Part shown: one piece after another, positions 1-5,789 of the stretch
Position numbering within the stretch: position 1 is the first letter of the stretch
Layout: every line of letters begins with the position of its first letter
Assembly: GCA_031282605.1 (NCBI GenBank)
Contig: JAITDK010000073.1
Coordinates: 1-6,100 of the forward strand
DNA: 6,100 bases
Source: Oscillospiraceae bacterium
Lineage (GTDB): Bacteria; Bacillota; Clostridia; Christensenellales; Aristaeellaceae
Direction: 5' to 3'
Position numbers and translations under genes: made by a program
Notes under the pieces: model-generated
Database searches by the model: none
Told to the model about the DNA's origin: nothing
Seen by the model: the letters and a program-made list of their open reading frames with translations, nothing else

Positions 1-26
1 CGTTTTCGTTATGGCATTGACGCGGC

Positions 27-55
27 TTGAACGCTTCGCGAGTATGGTGTATAAT
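27..55 (+). promoter_or_regulatory. Sigma-A/sigma-70 type promoter for the Rpn gene
   Basis: A -35 box TTGAAC at 27-32 and a perfect -10 box TATAAT at 50-55 are separated by exactly 17 bases, the optimal spacing for the housekeeping sigma factor. Transcription would start near 62, giving a short leader of roughly 28 bases before the ATG at 90. A second -35-like TTGACG at 17-22 is too far from the -10 box to use it. The nuclease therefore seems to be its own transcription unit with strong constitutive-looking elements. No operator or inverted repeat was seen around the promoter. Bases 1-26 hold nothing else I can call. Confidence 0.75.
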
Positions 56-89
56 ATATTTGGCGATCGGAACGACGGAGGAATGATCC

Positions 90-1055
90 ATGGCTGCCGA
101 CATACTCTCCCCAATAAACGACGTCGTGTTCTGGATGATGTTCAGCGAACGTTATACGGAGGAGGTCGTAAAGCCTTTCCTCTTGGACGTGTTAAGCCTG
201 CCCGCCGCGGAATATGACTATATCGAAAAGGTCGATCCATACACGCCGCTGGACGCGCCGAATGAAAAACGCGGCATCATGGATATAGTGTTACATACGA
301 AAAGCGGCATAATCATTCATATAGAGCTTCAACTCGAACCGTATATGGCCCTGCCCGAGCGGGTTTGGTATTATCACACCAAGGCGTTCTCTGGTCAATT
401 GGAGAAGGGCGAGCAGTACGGCGAGCTTCAGCGCACCGTAACTATACTGATCACAAACCATATCCTAAAGCCGGATGAACCGGACTACTTCAACCGATAC
501 TATGTGTGCAACCCGAAAACCGGCGTCTTGTTCACCAACGTATCGGAGGTATGCTTGCTGGAACTGCCCAAGGTGCCTGACAAGTGGGATAAGCCGATTT
601 GGGTATGGGGACGTTATTTCAACTCGAAACGAGAGGAGGAGTTCAATATGCTGGCGGAGCAGCACCCGGAGGTTCGCAGAAGCATAGGCGTGCTCAAGCA
701 TCTGTCCGCCGAGGAAAGGGTGCGCGAACTGGCCGAAAGGCAGTGGCTTTTCGAGTTGGATCAACGGGCGCTCCTGGATCACGCTCTTAAGCAGGGACTC
801 AAAAATGGACTCCAGCAGGGACTGGATCAGGGGTTAAAACAAGGCATGGAGCAGGGCATTAAACAGGGCATAAAACAGGGCATTAAACAGGGCATTGATC
901 AAGGCGTGAGCCAAGGAATAAAGCATGGTTACAGAGACACTGCCGTACGAATGATAAAGAAGAACAGACCAATCGACGAGATAGCCGAGTTCTCGACGTT
1001 GTCGATCGAAGAGATTCATGAGATACAGAGGGAACTTGAGGCAAGCGGGGATTAG
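90..1055 (+). CDS. Rpn-family recombination-promoting nuclease / PD-(D/E)XK putative transposase
   Basis: This 321-residue protein belongs to the Rpn (YhgA-like, TIGR01784/PF12784-type) family. These are DNA endonucleases once annotated as transposases and later linked to RecA-independent recombination and to toxin-antitoxin phage defence. The opening residues (SPINDVVFWMMFSE, 7-20) are the usual family N-terminus. The nuclease core is D65 followed by E79-L-Q81, matching the D...(E/Q)xQ arrangement of the PD-(D/E)XK fold. The region around 182-210 (EEEFNML, then LSAEER) is the family's usual linker to the variable C-terminal part. Residues 234-281 are twelve four-residue repeats, followed by a charged helical tail. 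The ATG start is preceded by CGGAGG at 76-81 with 8 bases of spacing. The length is normal and there is no frameshift, so it looks intact. It is monocistronic from its own promoter, and a hairpin follows. Family assignment is firm; the biological role is inferred. Confidence 0.9.
   Translation: MAADILSPINDVVFWMMFSERYTEEVVKPFLLDVLSLPAAEYDYIEKVDPYTPLDAPNEKRGIMDIVLHTKSGIIIHIELQLEPYMALPERVWYYHTKAFSGQLEKGEQYGELQRTVTILITNHILKPDEPDYFNRYYVCNPKTGVLFTNVSEVCLLELPKVPDKWDKPIWVWGRYFNSKREEEFNMLAEQHPEVRRSIGVLKHLSAEERVRELAERQWLFELDQRALLDHALKQGLKNGLQQGLDQGLKQGMEQGIKQGIKQGIKQGIDQGVSQGIKHGYRDTAVRMIKKNRPIDEIAEFSTLSIEEIHEIQRELEASGD
634..641 (+). promoter_or_regulatory. Internal Shine-Dalgarno site within the Rpn gene
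   Basis: AGGAGG at 634-639 (inside GAGGAGGAG, 633-641, encoding E182-E184) is a perfect anti-16S match. It lies 8 bases before the in-frame ATG at 648. The gene's own start uses CGGAGG at the same 8-base spacing, so the internal site is at least as good. Caveat: the family linker is rich in glutamate at this point, so GAG codons could create the match by chance. No clear promoter was found just upstream, so any internal product would be translated from the full-length mRNA. Confidence 0.55.
648..1055 (+). CDS. Candidate internally translated C-terminal Rpn fragment (RpnS-like antitoxin)
   Basis: Starting at M187 of the nuclease in the same frame, this would yield a 135-residue protein. It lacks the PD-(D/E)XK core and consists of the linker, the twelve-unit four-residue repeat helix and the charged tail. 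In the published E. coli Rpn systems the variable C-terminal domain is made separately as a small protein (RpnS) that binds and blocks the full-length nuclease (RpnL), and its dimer helix can carry four-residue repeats of varying number. This gene has the strong ribosome site, the ATG and the repeats in the corresponding order. That the fragment is really made and acts as an antitoxin is inference; the family has been tested in Proteobacteria, while this host looks like Bacillota. Confidence 0.45.
   Translation: MLAEQHPEVRRSIGVLKHLSAEERVRELAERQWLFELDQRALLDHALKQGLKNGLQQGLDQGLKQGMEQGIKQGIKQGIKQGIDQGVSQGIKHGYRDTAVRMIKKNRPIDEIAEFSTLSIEEIHEIQRELEASGD
789..932 (+). repeat. Twelve tandem 12-base in-frame units encoding x-Q-G-(I/L/M/V)
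   Basis: Twelve consecutive 12-base units encode residues 234-281: KQGL, KNGL, QQGL, DQGL, KQGM, EQGI, KQGI three times, DQGV, SQGI, KHGY. The central block at about 852-896 is nearly perfect at DNA level (CAG GGC ATT AAA, with a single ATA variant), while the flanking units have diverged. Each unit is a whole number of codons, so slippage or recombination would add or remove four residues without a frameshift. The near-identity of the central copies suggests recent expansion. Such repeats are known in the C-terminal dimerisation helix of Rpn proteins. Confidence 0.9.
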
Positions 1056-1072
1056 AGCAAGATTAAAACAGC

Positions 1073-1109
1073 GTGAGCGCGGCGGGCGGAACCCGTTCGC
1101 CGCACTCGC
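1073..1109. other. Strong hairpin between the Rpn gene and the lipoprotein gene
   Basis: The arms 1073-1089 and 1093-1109 pair over 17 positions with one C/A mismatch (1078/1104) and three G-T wobbles, closing a three-base loop AAC (1090-1092). The outer core is GTGAGCGCGGCG against CGCCGCACTCGC. It sits 17 bases after the nuclease stop. Read rightwards it has no T tract (ATCAAATGAAACG follows), so it is a poor intrinsic terminator for the + strand gene. Read leftwards the stem is followed by GCTGTTTTAATC, which is T-rich, but no minus-strand gene here needs it. It may be an mRNA 3' stabiliser, a weak terminator, or a leader structure for the next gene. Confidence 0.6.
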
Positions 1110-1142
1110 ATCAAATGAAACGTAAGGACGTGATATCTTACT

Positions 1143-1730
1143 ATGATGAATATGGTGAAACGCCTCATTGTGCTGCTGCTGATGTGTGCGATGGTCGTTT
1201 TAACGGCTGCGTGTGCCGTGCCCGCCGCCACCAGTGTGGATCAGGCTGACGGATTGGACAGCGCGTCCGCGTGGCCGTTCACCTTCTCCACCGTGTCGCT
1301 CTCCGGCGAGGAGATAACGGAGTCCGCCTTCGCCAAGAACAAGCTGACTATCCTAAACGTATTCGCCACGTGGTGTCCGCCTTGCGTAGCCGAGCTGCCG
1401 GATCTGGGTCTGGTGGCCGCCGAATACGCGGGTAAAGGAGTGCAACTCGTCGGCCTTCTGGAGGACGGGGTGGTTGCGACAACAGGCAAACCCGACGACA
1501 AAGTAATCGAGCAGGCAAACACCCTGCTTGCCAACGCCAAAGCGGAGTACCTGGTGATACTGCCGGACGCGGCATTGAGGGAAAAATTCTTCGCGTCGCT
1601 GCAATACGTGCCGACGACGTTCTTCCTGGATGAAACCGGAACGGTTGTGGAAACGCTGATCGGCTCTCGCAGCGCCGAAGAATGGGCGAACCAGATCGAC
1701 GCCGTACTGGCGAAATTGGGATCGAAGTGA
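1143..1730 (+). CDS. TlpA/ResA-like thioredoxin-fold lipoprotein
   Basis: This 195-residue exported thiol-disulfide oxidoreductase has a basic start (MMNMVKR), a hydrophobic segment at about 8-22 and a lipobox-like T-A-A-C with C24, so it is probably lipid-anchored on the outer face of the membrane. A Ser/Ala-rich spacer leads to a TlpA/ResA-type domain. The active site is W77-C-P-P-C81 after the strand LTILNVFAT, and the cis-proline motif V156-P157-T158 is followed by strand FFLDETG, so the fold is complete. Such proteins usually reduce extracytoplasmic disulfides, for example in cytochrome c maturation, or deal with oxidised thiols; the partner here is unknown. The start is bounded by an in-frame TGA at 1131-1133, which makes 1143 the first possible ATG. 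The ribosome site is weak: AAGGA at 1124-1128 is 14 bases away. It lies 37 bases before the glycyl-radical enzyme gene, so it may share its transcript. Confidence 0.85.
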   Translation: MMNMVKRLIVLLLMCAMVVLTAACAVPAATSVDQADGLDSASAWPFTFSTVSLSGEEITESAFAKNKLTILNVFATWCPPCVAELPDLGLVAAEYAGKGVQLVGLLEDGVVATTGKPDDKVIEQANTLLANAKAEYLVILPDAALREKFFASLQYVPTTFFLDETGTVVETLIGSRSAEEWANQIDAVLAKLGSK

Positions 1731-1767
1731 TATTCGAAAAGACGCTCGGCAAGGAAGGTATTGCTGT

Positions 1768-3897
1768 ATGAGCCACAACGGCGCGGCGGATTACGACAAG
1801 GATCGTATAGAACGTCTGCGGCTTGAGCCGCTCGTGGACAACGTCGACTATAGCCAGTTCGCGTACCGATTCTATAAGACCCTCGCCGACGACTATAGTT
1901 CCAGGCCGTATGCCGTGCGCGTGGCTGACGCCATGTACGGGATGTTCGACACGATCCCAATTTATATTGGGCCGGATGACTTGCTGGCTGGCCGGCAGCC
2001 CCAAACGCCGCTGACCGATGCCGAGCGGCTGGAATACGAGCAGCTGCTTCAAGCTCGCAAGCTGATGCCGTCGCTCGAAGGTCAAGCCTCGCACATGGCG
2101 ATCGATTATGCGCTGCTGCTGTCGAAAGGCGCGTCAGGCATTATCGCCGACATTGAGTCCAAGCGTTCAACCCTTGACCTGACCGTCGCGCAGGATATGC
2201 GCCGGGACGTGTTCTACGCATCCTGCACACGCGCGTTGGAGGGGTTGATTCGCTTTGCCGAGCGTCACGCAGGCGAGGCGCGCCGGATGGCGGCGGAGTG
2301 CGGAGAACCGCGCCGCCAGCAAGAACTGTTGACTATAGCGCGTAACTTGACGAACGTACCGCGCAATCCAGCGTCCGGTTTCTATGAGGCCGTGCAAAGC
2401 ATACAGTTCGTTACTTTCGCGCTCAGCGGTAAACCGTTCTTCGTCGGCCCGCATCTGTATCAGTTCGGCAGGCCGGATAGATACCTGTTGCCCTACTATG
2501 AGAGAGACGTCGCGTCGGGTAAAATCTCGCGGTACGACGCGCAGACGCTGATCGACTGTATTGCCATACTGATGTCCGTGCGGATACCTCAAGGCTTGGC
2601 GGCGGGCTGGATGGTAGGCGGGCGAGACCGTGACGGTCGTGTCGTTTCCAACGATCTGACGCGCATGTCCCTGCTCTCCATCAACCATACGCGCTTGGTC
2701 TATCCCGGCATTGGCCTTTGCTGGTGCAAGGACACGCCCGAGGCCGACCTTCGGCTGGCGTGCGAGATACTGGGCGAGGGTCGCTCTCATCCCGCCTTAT
2801 TCAACGACGACGTCATCTCGAAGGGGCTGCGCTTCCACGGTATGCCGGATGAGTATTCGCATGAGTATATTCATTCCACGTGCGTGGAAATAACGCCGAT
2901 CGCCTCGTCCAACGTGTGGGTGGCCAGCCCATACATGAACCTGGTGCGGAAACTGCTGGACGTGCTAGACCGCGATTACCCCTCGATGGAGTCGCTTATC
3001 GAAACCTACTGCGCGCGCATCGCGGACGGCATCCGGGAGAATCTCGCGCACGAAACGATGCGGCGCGAGGAACGCGCGAAGTATGCCGTAGATCCGCTGC
3101 TCTCTTGCTTCGTAAACGACTGCCTGGAACGAGGCGTCGACATTGAGGCCGGCGGAGCGCGTTACAACTGGATAATGCCGTCGTTTGTCGGGCTGTCCAA
3201 CGCGGCGGACGCGCTGACCGTTATAGAGCGGCTGGTTTTCGGCGGGGACGTTTCGTTTGATACGCTGCGCGCCGCGCTGGCGGCGGACTTCGTTGGATAT
3301 GAATCGCTCCGGCTGCGGATCGTGAACAAAACGCCCAAGTATGGCAACGACGCGGACTGCGCCGATAAATACGCGATCATGTTGACCGAATGGCTGACTC
3401 ACGAGGTTGAACAATATCAACAGCGCCAGGAAAACTATCTGGTTCCAAGCCTGTTCTGCTGGATAATGCACGACGAGTTCGGCAGGGAAACGGGCGCGTC
3501 CCCGGACGGACGGCGGATGGGCTTTCCCCTGGGCGACGGCTCCGGACCAGCGCAGGGACGCGAGACAGCCGGTCCGACCGCCGCGATTCTGTCAAGCACG
3601 AAATGGGATCACCATAAATTCATAGGCGGCGTCGCGGTGAATATGAAGTTCTCAAAGAGGATGTTCTCCGCGGGATCGATCGGCAATATGGCCGCCCTAG
3701 TTCGTGCGTACTTCGAGCGCGGAGGATTTGAACTGCAGATAAACGCGGTAGATAAGGATACGCTGCTCAAGGCGCGCGAAAATCCGGAGGAATACAGGGA
3801 TCTGTTGGTAAGAATCGGCGGATACAGCGATTATTTTGTCAAACTATCGCCAACAATGCAAGACGAGGTGCTGGCGCGGTCAGAGTATCAGATATAG
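1768..3897 (+). CDS. Glycyl-radical enzyme of the pyruvate formate-lyase superfamily, substrate unknown
   Basis: This 709-residue protein has both catalytic landmarks of an active glycyl-radical enzyme. The thiyl cysteine is C372 in STCVEI, with E374 in the position of the general base of the C-x-E class (glycerol and diol dehydratases, choline lyase). The radical glycine is G685 in R-I-G-G-Y-S near the C-terminus. An upstream PFL-domain motif is DDLLAG at about 70-75, and the block SPDGRRMGFPL (578-588) through SGPAQGRETAGPT (592-604) is the usual lead into the glycine-radical domain. The C-x-E signature argues against true pyruvate formate-lyase, which has Cys-Cys. Two oddities: the residue before the cysteine is Thr rather than the usual Gly, and the protein is shorter than most relatives (about 750-850). 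No radical-SAM activase is present in the window. AAGGAAGG at 1751-1758 serves the ATG at 1768. The GH172 gene follows 27 bases after the stop, implying one transcript. It is probably cytoplasmic and needs anaerobic conditions. Superfamily is certain; the reaction is unknown. Confidence 0.9.
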   Translation: MSHNGAADYDKDRIERLRLEPLVDNVDYSQFAYRFYKTLADDYSSRPYAVRVADAMYGMFDTIPIYIGPDDLLAGRQPQTPLTDAERLEYEQLLQARKLMPSLEGQASHMAIDYALLLSKGASGIIADIESKRSTLDLTVAQDMRRDVFYASCTRALEGLIRFAERHAGEARRMAAECGEPRRQQELLTIARNLTNVPRNPASGFYEAVQSIQFVTFALSGKPFFVGPHLYQFGRPDRYLLPYYERDVASGKISRYDAQTLIDCIAILMSVRIPQGLAAGWMVGGRDRDGRVVSNDLTRMSLLSINHTRLVYPGIGLCWCKDTPEADLRLACEILGEGRSHPALFNDDVISKGLRFHGMPDEYSHEYIHSTCVEITPIASSNVWVASPYMNLVRKLLDVLDRDYPSMESLIETYCARIADGIRENLAHETMRREERAKYAVDPLLSCFVNDCLERGVDIEAGGARYNWIMPSFVGLSNAADALTVIERLVFGGDVSFDTLRAALAADFVGYESLRLRIVNKTPKYGNDADCADKYAIMLTEWLTHEVEQYQQRQENYLVPSLFCWIMHDEFGRETGASPDGRRMGFPLGDGSGPAQGRETAGPTAAILSSTKWDHHKFIGGVAVNMKFSKRMFSAGSIGNMAALVRAYFERGGFELQINAVDKDTLLKARENPEEYRDLLVRIGGYSDYFVKLSPTMQDEVLARSEYQI

Positions 3898-3924
3898 CCG
3901 CGCGGCGGCGTAAGGAGTAACTCT

Positions 3925-4998
3925 ATGAAATTCAACGGCCTTGGAATGAACATGGGCAATCTGTCCCGCCTGTCGGACGCGGAGTCGCGCTCGATATCGG
4001 CGGAGAATATGACGGGCGAAAAGGGCAGGGGAGGCATGGCTACGACCGAGGGCGCGTCGTGGCACGCCGCCGAGGATCTGGGTCAGGGTTGGAAGACGTC
4101 GCCATGCGTACGCATCGAGGCGGGCCAGACGTTCACTGTCGCGGATATCAAAGGCTCCGGCGCTATCCAGCAGATATGGATGACTCCCTCTGGCGACTGG
4201 CGATTCAATATACTGCGCGTCTATTGGGACGACCAGGAATTCCCATCGGTCGAGTGTCCCGTAGGGGATTTCTTTGCCAGCGGATGGGGCAGGTATGCGC
4301 AGCTATCGTCGCTGGCGGTATGCGCGAATCCTCGAAGCGGCCTTAATTGCTATTGGGAGATGCCGTTCCGCAAACGATGCCGTATCACGTTTGAGAACGT
4401 CTCCGCCGAACAGACGACGCTCTTCTACCAGGTCAACTACACGCTGACCGACGTGCCGGACGACTGCGCGTACTTTCACGCCAGTTTCCGCCGAGTGAAC
4501 CCGCTGCCATACAAGGACGTTTACACGATACTCGACGGCATAAAGGGTATGGGGCAGTATGTGGGGACGTACATGGCATGGGGAGTAAATAACGCGGGCT
4601 GGTGGGGCGAGGGCGAGGTCAAATTCTTTATCGACGGTGACGAATGGCCCACGATCTGCGGAACGGGACTGGAGGATTACTTCTGCGGCTCGTACGATTT
4701 CGACGTGAACGGCGAGTATGTCAAGTTCTGCACCCCGTATTCAGGGATGCATCAAGTGCTGATACCCAATGGATTATACGATTCGCAGCAGCGGTTTGGG
4801 CTGTACCGCTGGCACATAACGGATCCGATACGGTTCAAGACCGATTTGAGGGTAACTGTGCAGGCGCTGGGCTGGCGCAAGGGAGGGAAATACCTGCCGC
4901 TGCAGGACGACATAGCCTCCGTAGCCTACTGGTATCAGACGCTGCCCGGCAGACCGCTGAAACCGCTGCCTGACAAGGATTATTTGGAGATCATATAG
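3925..4998 (+). CDS. DUF2961 / GH172 family glycoside hydrolase
   Basis: This 357-residue protein matches DUF2961, now glycoside hydrolase family 172, whose characterised members act on alpha-D-fructofuranosides (difructose dianhydride I synthase/hydrolase) and alpha-D-arabinofuranosides. The family N-terminus SISAENMTGEKGRGG (23-37) is present. The two most conserved blocks are WWGEGEVKFFIDGD (226-239) and GTGLEDYF (246-253). E229 and E250 are the likely nucleophile and acid/base; their separation of 21 residues equals that of the catalytic pair as I recall it for the Bifidobacterium enzyme (E270/E291). There is no signal peptide or membrane segment, so it probably acts in the cytoplasm on an imported oligosaccharide. 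AAGGAG at 3912-3917, 7 bases before the ATG, fixes the start. The length is normal for a single-domain member. It lies 27 bases downstream of the glycyl-radical enzyme gene and ends its operon. Family is firm; substrate is not determined. Confidence 0.9.
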   Translation: MKFNGLGMNMGNLSRLSDAESRSISAENMTGEKGRGGMATTEGASWHAAEDLGQGWKTSPCVRIEAGQTFTVADIKGSGAIQQIWMTPSGDWRFNILRVYWDDQEFPSVECPVGDFFASGWGRYAQLSSLAVCANPRSGLNCYWEMPFRKRCRITFENVSAEQTTLFYQVNYTLTDVPDDCAYFHASFRRVNPLPYKDVYTILDGIKGMGQYVGTYMAWGVNNAGWWGEGEVKFFIDGDEWPTICGTGLEDYFCGSYDFDVNGEYVKFCTPYSGMHQVLIPNGLYDSQQRFGLYRWHITDPIRFKTDLRVTVQALGWRKGGKYLPLQDDIASVAYWYQTLPGRPLKPLPDKDYLEII

Positions 4999-5044
4999 AC
5001 GCTTAGCGGCATGGTTCCGCCAACGTCCAAGCCTAACGCATACG

Positions 5045-5094
5045 TCCGACGAGGCCCCCTTTATCGCCGCAGCGGCAAAGGAGGCCTCGTCGGA
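5045..5094 (+). terminator. Large hairpin closing the + strand operon (probable terminator)
   Basis: The arms TCCGACGAGGCC (5045-5056) and GGCCTCGTCGGA (5083-5094) pair perfectly over 12 bases. After one mismatch, CCTTT (5058-5062) pairs with AAAGG (5077-5081), and GCCG (5066-5069) with CGGC (5073-5076) around a CAG loop, leaving ATC bulged at 5063-5065. It lies 46 bases after the GH172 stop. The following bases, TTAATGTTATTG, are only moderately T-rich, so termination may be imperfect, but position and strength make it the natural end of the operon. It sits between convergent genes and could also stop minus-strand transcripts. Confidence 0.65.
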
Positions 5095-5105
5095 TTAATG
5101 TTATT

Positions 5106-5142
5106 GCACGCGGCTATTGTGTCCGCCGTATCGGCTGCGTGC
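5106..5142 (-). terminator. Weaker hairpin downstream of the minus-strand membrane protein gene
   Basis: GCACGCGGCT (5106-5115) pairs with GGCTGCGTGC (5133-5142), 10 pairs including two G-T wobbles, with a 17-base loop. Read on the minus strand it lies just beyond the stop of the membrane protein gene (5159-5161) and is followed by AATAACATTAAT, which is A/T-rich but lacks a real T run. It may serve as the terminator of that gene, or act together with the larger hairpin at 5045-5094. The rest of 4999-5158 shows nothing else. Confidence 0.35.
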
Positions 5143-5158
5143 CGTATCAAGAGGGTTT

Positions 5159-5599
5159 CTATTTCTTACCTAGACCGGGCAGTATCATACCGCATAACCC
5201 GCCGCCCGCTATGCCCATCCCCAGGTCGGCCAAATAGGCCGTAAGCCGAATCGGCAGATCGCTTAGCAACGAATACGCAACCACGCCCAGCAGCATATAC
5301 GTAAACCCGATCAGCGCGCCCTTAAGCAGCCCGCTCTCTGAATTGCGGCGCAGTGCAAACAGTACGCCCACCGCTATCGCTATTAGTTTTAGAGCCTGAT
5401 TAATCACCGAGATCACCGTATCGCTGGGGGAGACCCAGCGCACAACCAACGCGAACGCGGCTACGCCGATCACGGTCACAATAAGCGCCGCAAGCACACC
5501 GGTTATCACCGCGCCTACCCAACTGAGGATCCCGTTTGACTGCACCGATTTAGAATTCAGCCTTCGAACGCCCGATTTACGCGCGATGCTCGTTGCCAT
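5159..5599 (-). CDS. Four-helix integral membrane protein, TIGR04086-like
   Basis: This 146-residue hydrophobic protein has four predicted membrane helices, at about 25-55 (long), 62-83, 91-113 and 120-142, joined by short loops, and begins with a basic stretch (IARKSGVRRLNSK) likely to stay in the cytoplasm. Length, helix pattern and Gly-rich last helix (LGMGIAGGGLCGMILPG) resemble the TIGR04086 family of small membrane proteins found in Bacillota, whose function is unknown. The open frame extends to a TTG at 5614, but that codon overlaps the ribosome site GGAGGAG (5606-5612). The ATG at 5599, 6 bases beyond it, is the proper start. It is convergent with the GH172 gene and separated by about 190 bases from the upstream minus-strand gene, so it is probably transcribed alone, although I could not identify a convincing promoter. 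Membrane protein certain; family assignment likely. Confidence 0.75.
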   Translation of the reverse strand: MATSIARKSGVRRLNSKSVQSNGILSWVGAVITGVLAALIVTVIGVAAFALVVRWVSPSDTVISVINQALKLIAIAVGVLFALRRNSESGLLKGALIGFTYMLLGVVAYSLLSDLPIRLTAYLADLGMGIAGGGLCGMILPGLGKK

Positions 5600-5605
5600 G
5601 CGTTT

Positions 5606-5612
5606 CTCCTCC
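5606..5612 (-). promoter_or_regulatory. Ribosome-binding site that sets the membrane protein start
   Basis: Plus-strand CTCCTCC reads GGAGGAG on the minus strand, 6 bases before the ATG at 5599. It rules out the upstream TTG at 5612-5614, which overlaps the site itself, as the initiation codon. Confidence 0.85.
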
Positions 5613-5731
5613 AATTACCTAAGCATGGAACAGCGTATGCGCTTTTACCAGCGTTCATACCTGATTGGACGATGTTGCGTCGGCCAAGAATTCCAATCCG
5701 CGCCTTATTCGCTTCAGGCGAACGACAAGGA

Positions 5732-5771
5732 CGGCGTGGGCTAGTCATTGCGGAAGTCTCAGCCCACGCCG
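5732..5771 (-). terminator. Probable terminator of the minus-strand Ig-like protein gene
   Basis: CGGCGTGGGCT (5732-5742) and AGCCCACGCCG (5761-5771) form a perfect 11-base stem with an 18-base loop. On the minus strand it lies 18 bases after the TAG of the gene that enters from the right edge, and the sequence leaving the stem is TCCTTGTCGTTCG, moderately T-rich without a clean run. Position after a stop codon is the main support. The remaining 5615-5731 is intergenic; it should hold the membrane protein promoter, but no -35/-10 pair there was convincing. Confidence 0.6.
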
Positions 5772-5789
5772 CCTGCACTTAAGTGATGT

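Noticed and set aside
789..932. CRISPR or other non-coding repeat array
   Set aside because: The 12-base units have no spacers and keep the reading frame of the nuclease; they are a coding repeat.
465..1019. Minus-strand open frames opposite the Rpn gene, including a periodic one at 834-1019
   Set aside because: The periodic sequence of the second frame is just the antisense reading of the 12-base repeats; no ribosome site supports either.
846..1055. Second possible internal start, ATG at 846 (M253), within the repeats
   Set aside because: Only a weak AAGG touches the start codon with no proper spacing; the site at 648 is far better.
1241..2094. Long minus-strand open frames (1241-1960, 1348-2094, 1353-1778)
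   Set aside because: They lie antisense to the thioredoxin lipoprotein and the start of the glycyl-radical enzyme, both firmly identified; the translations are Arg/Pro-rich with no recognisable domain, as expected of shadows in G+C-rich DNA.
2167..3595. Minus-strand open frames opposite the glycyl-radical enzyme
   Set aside because: Low-complexity translations with no ribosome site, fully covered by a gene with intact catalytic motifs.
5011..5244. Plus-strand open frame of 77 codons after the GH172 gene
   Set aside because: It runs through both intergenic hairpins and into the antisense of the membrane protein gene, with no ribosome site or recognisable product.
5557..5778. Minus-strand open frame of 73 codons overlapping the membrane protein start; checked as a possible small Cys-rich peptide
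   Set aside because: It has a single cysteine-poor translation unlike SCIFF-type peptides, begins inside the terminator hairpin, and overlaps the well-supported start at 5599.
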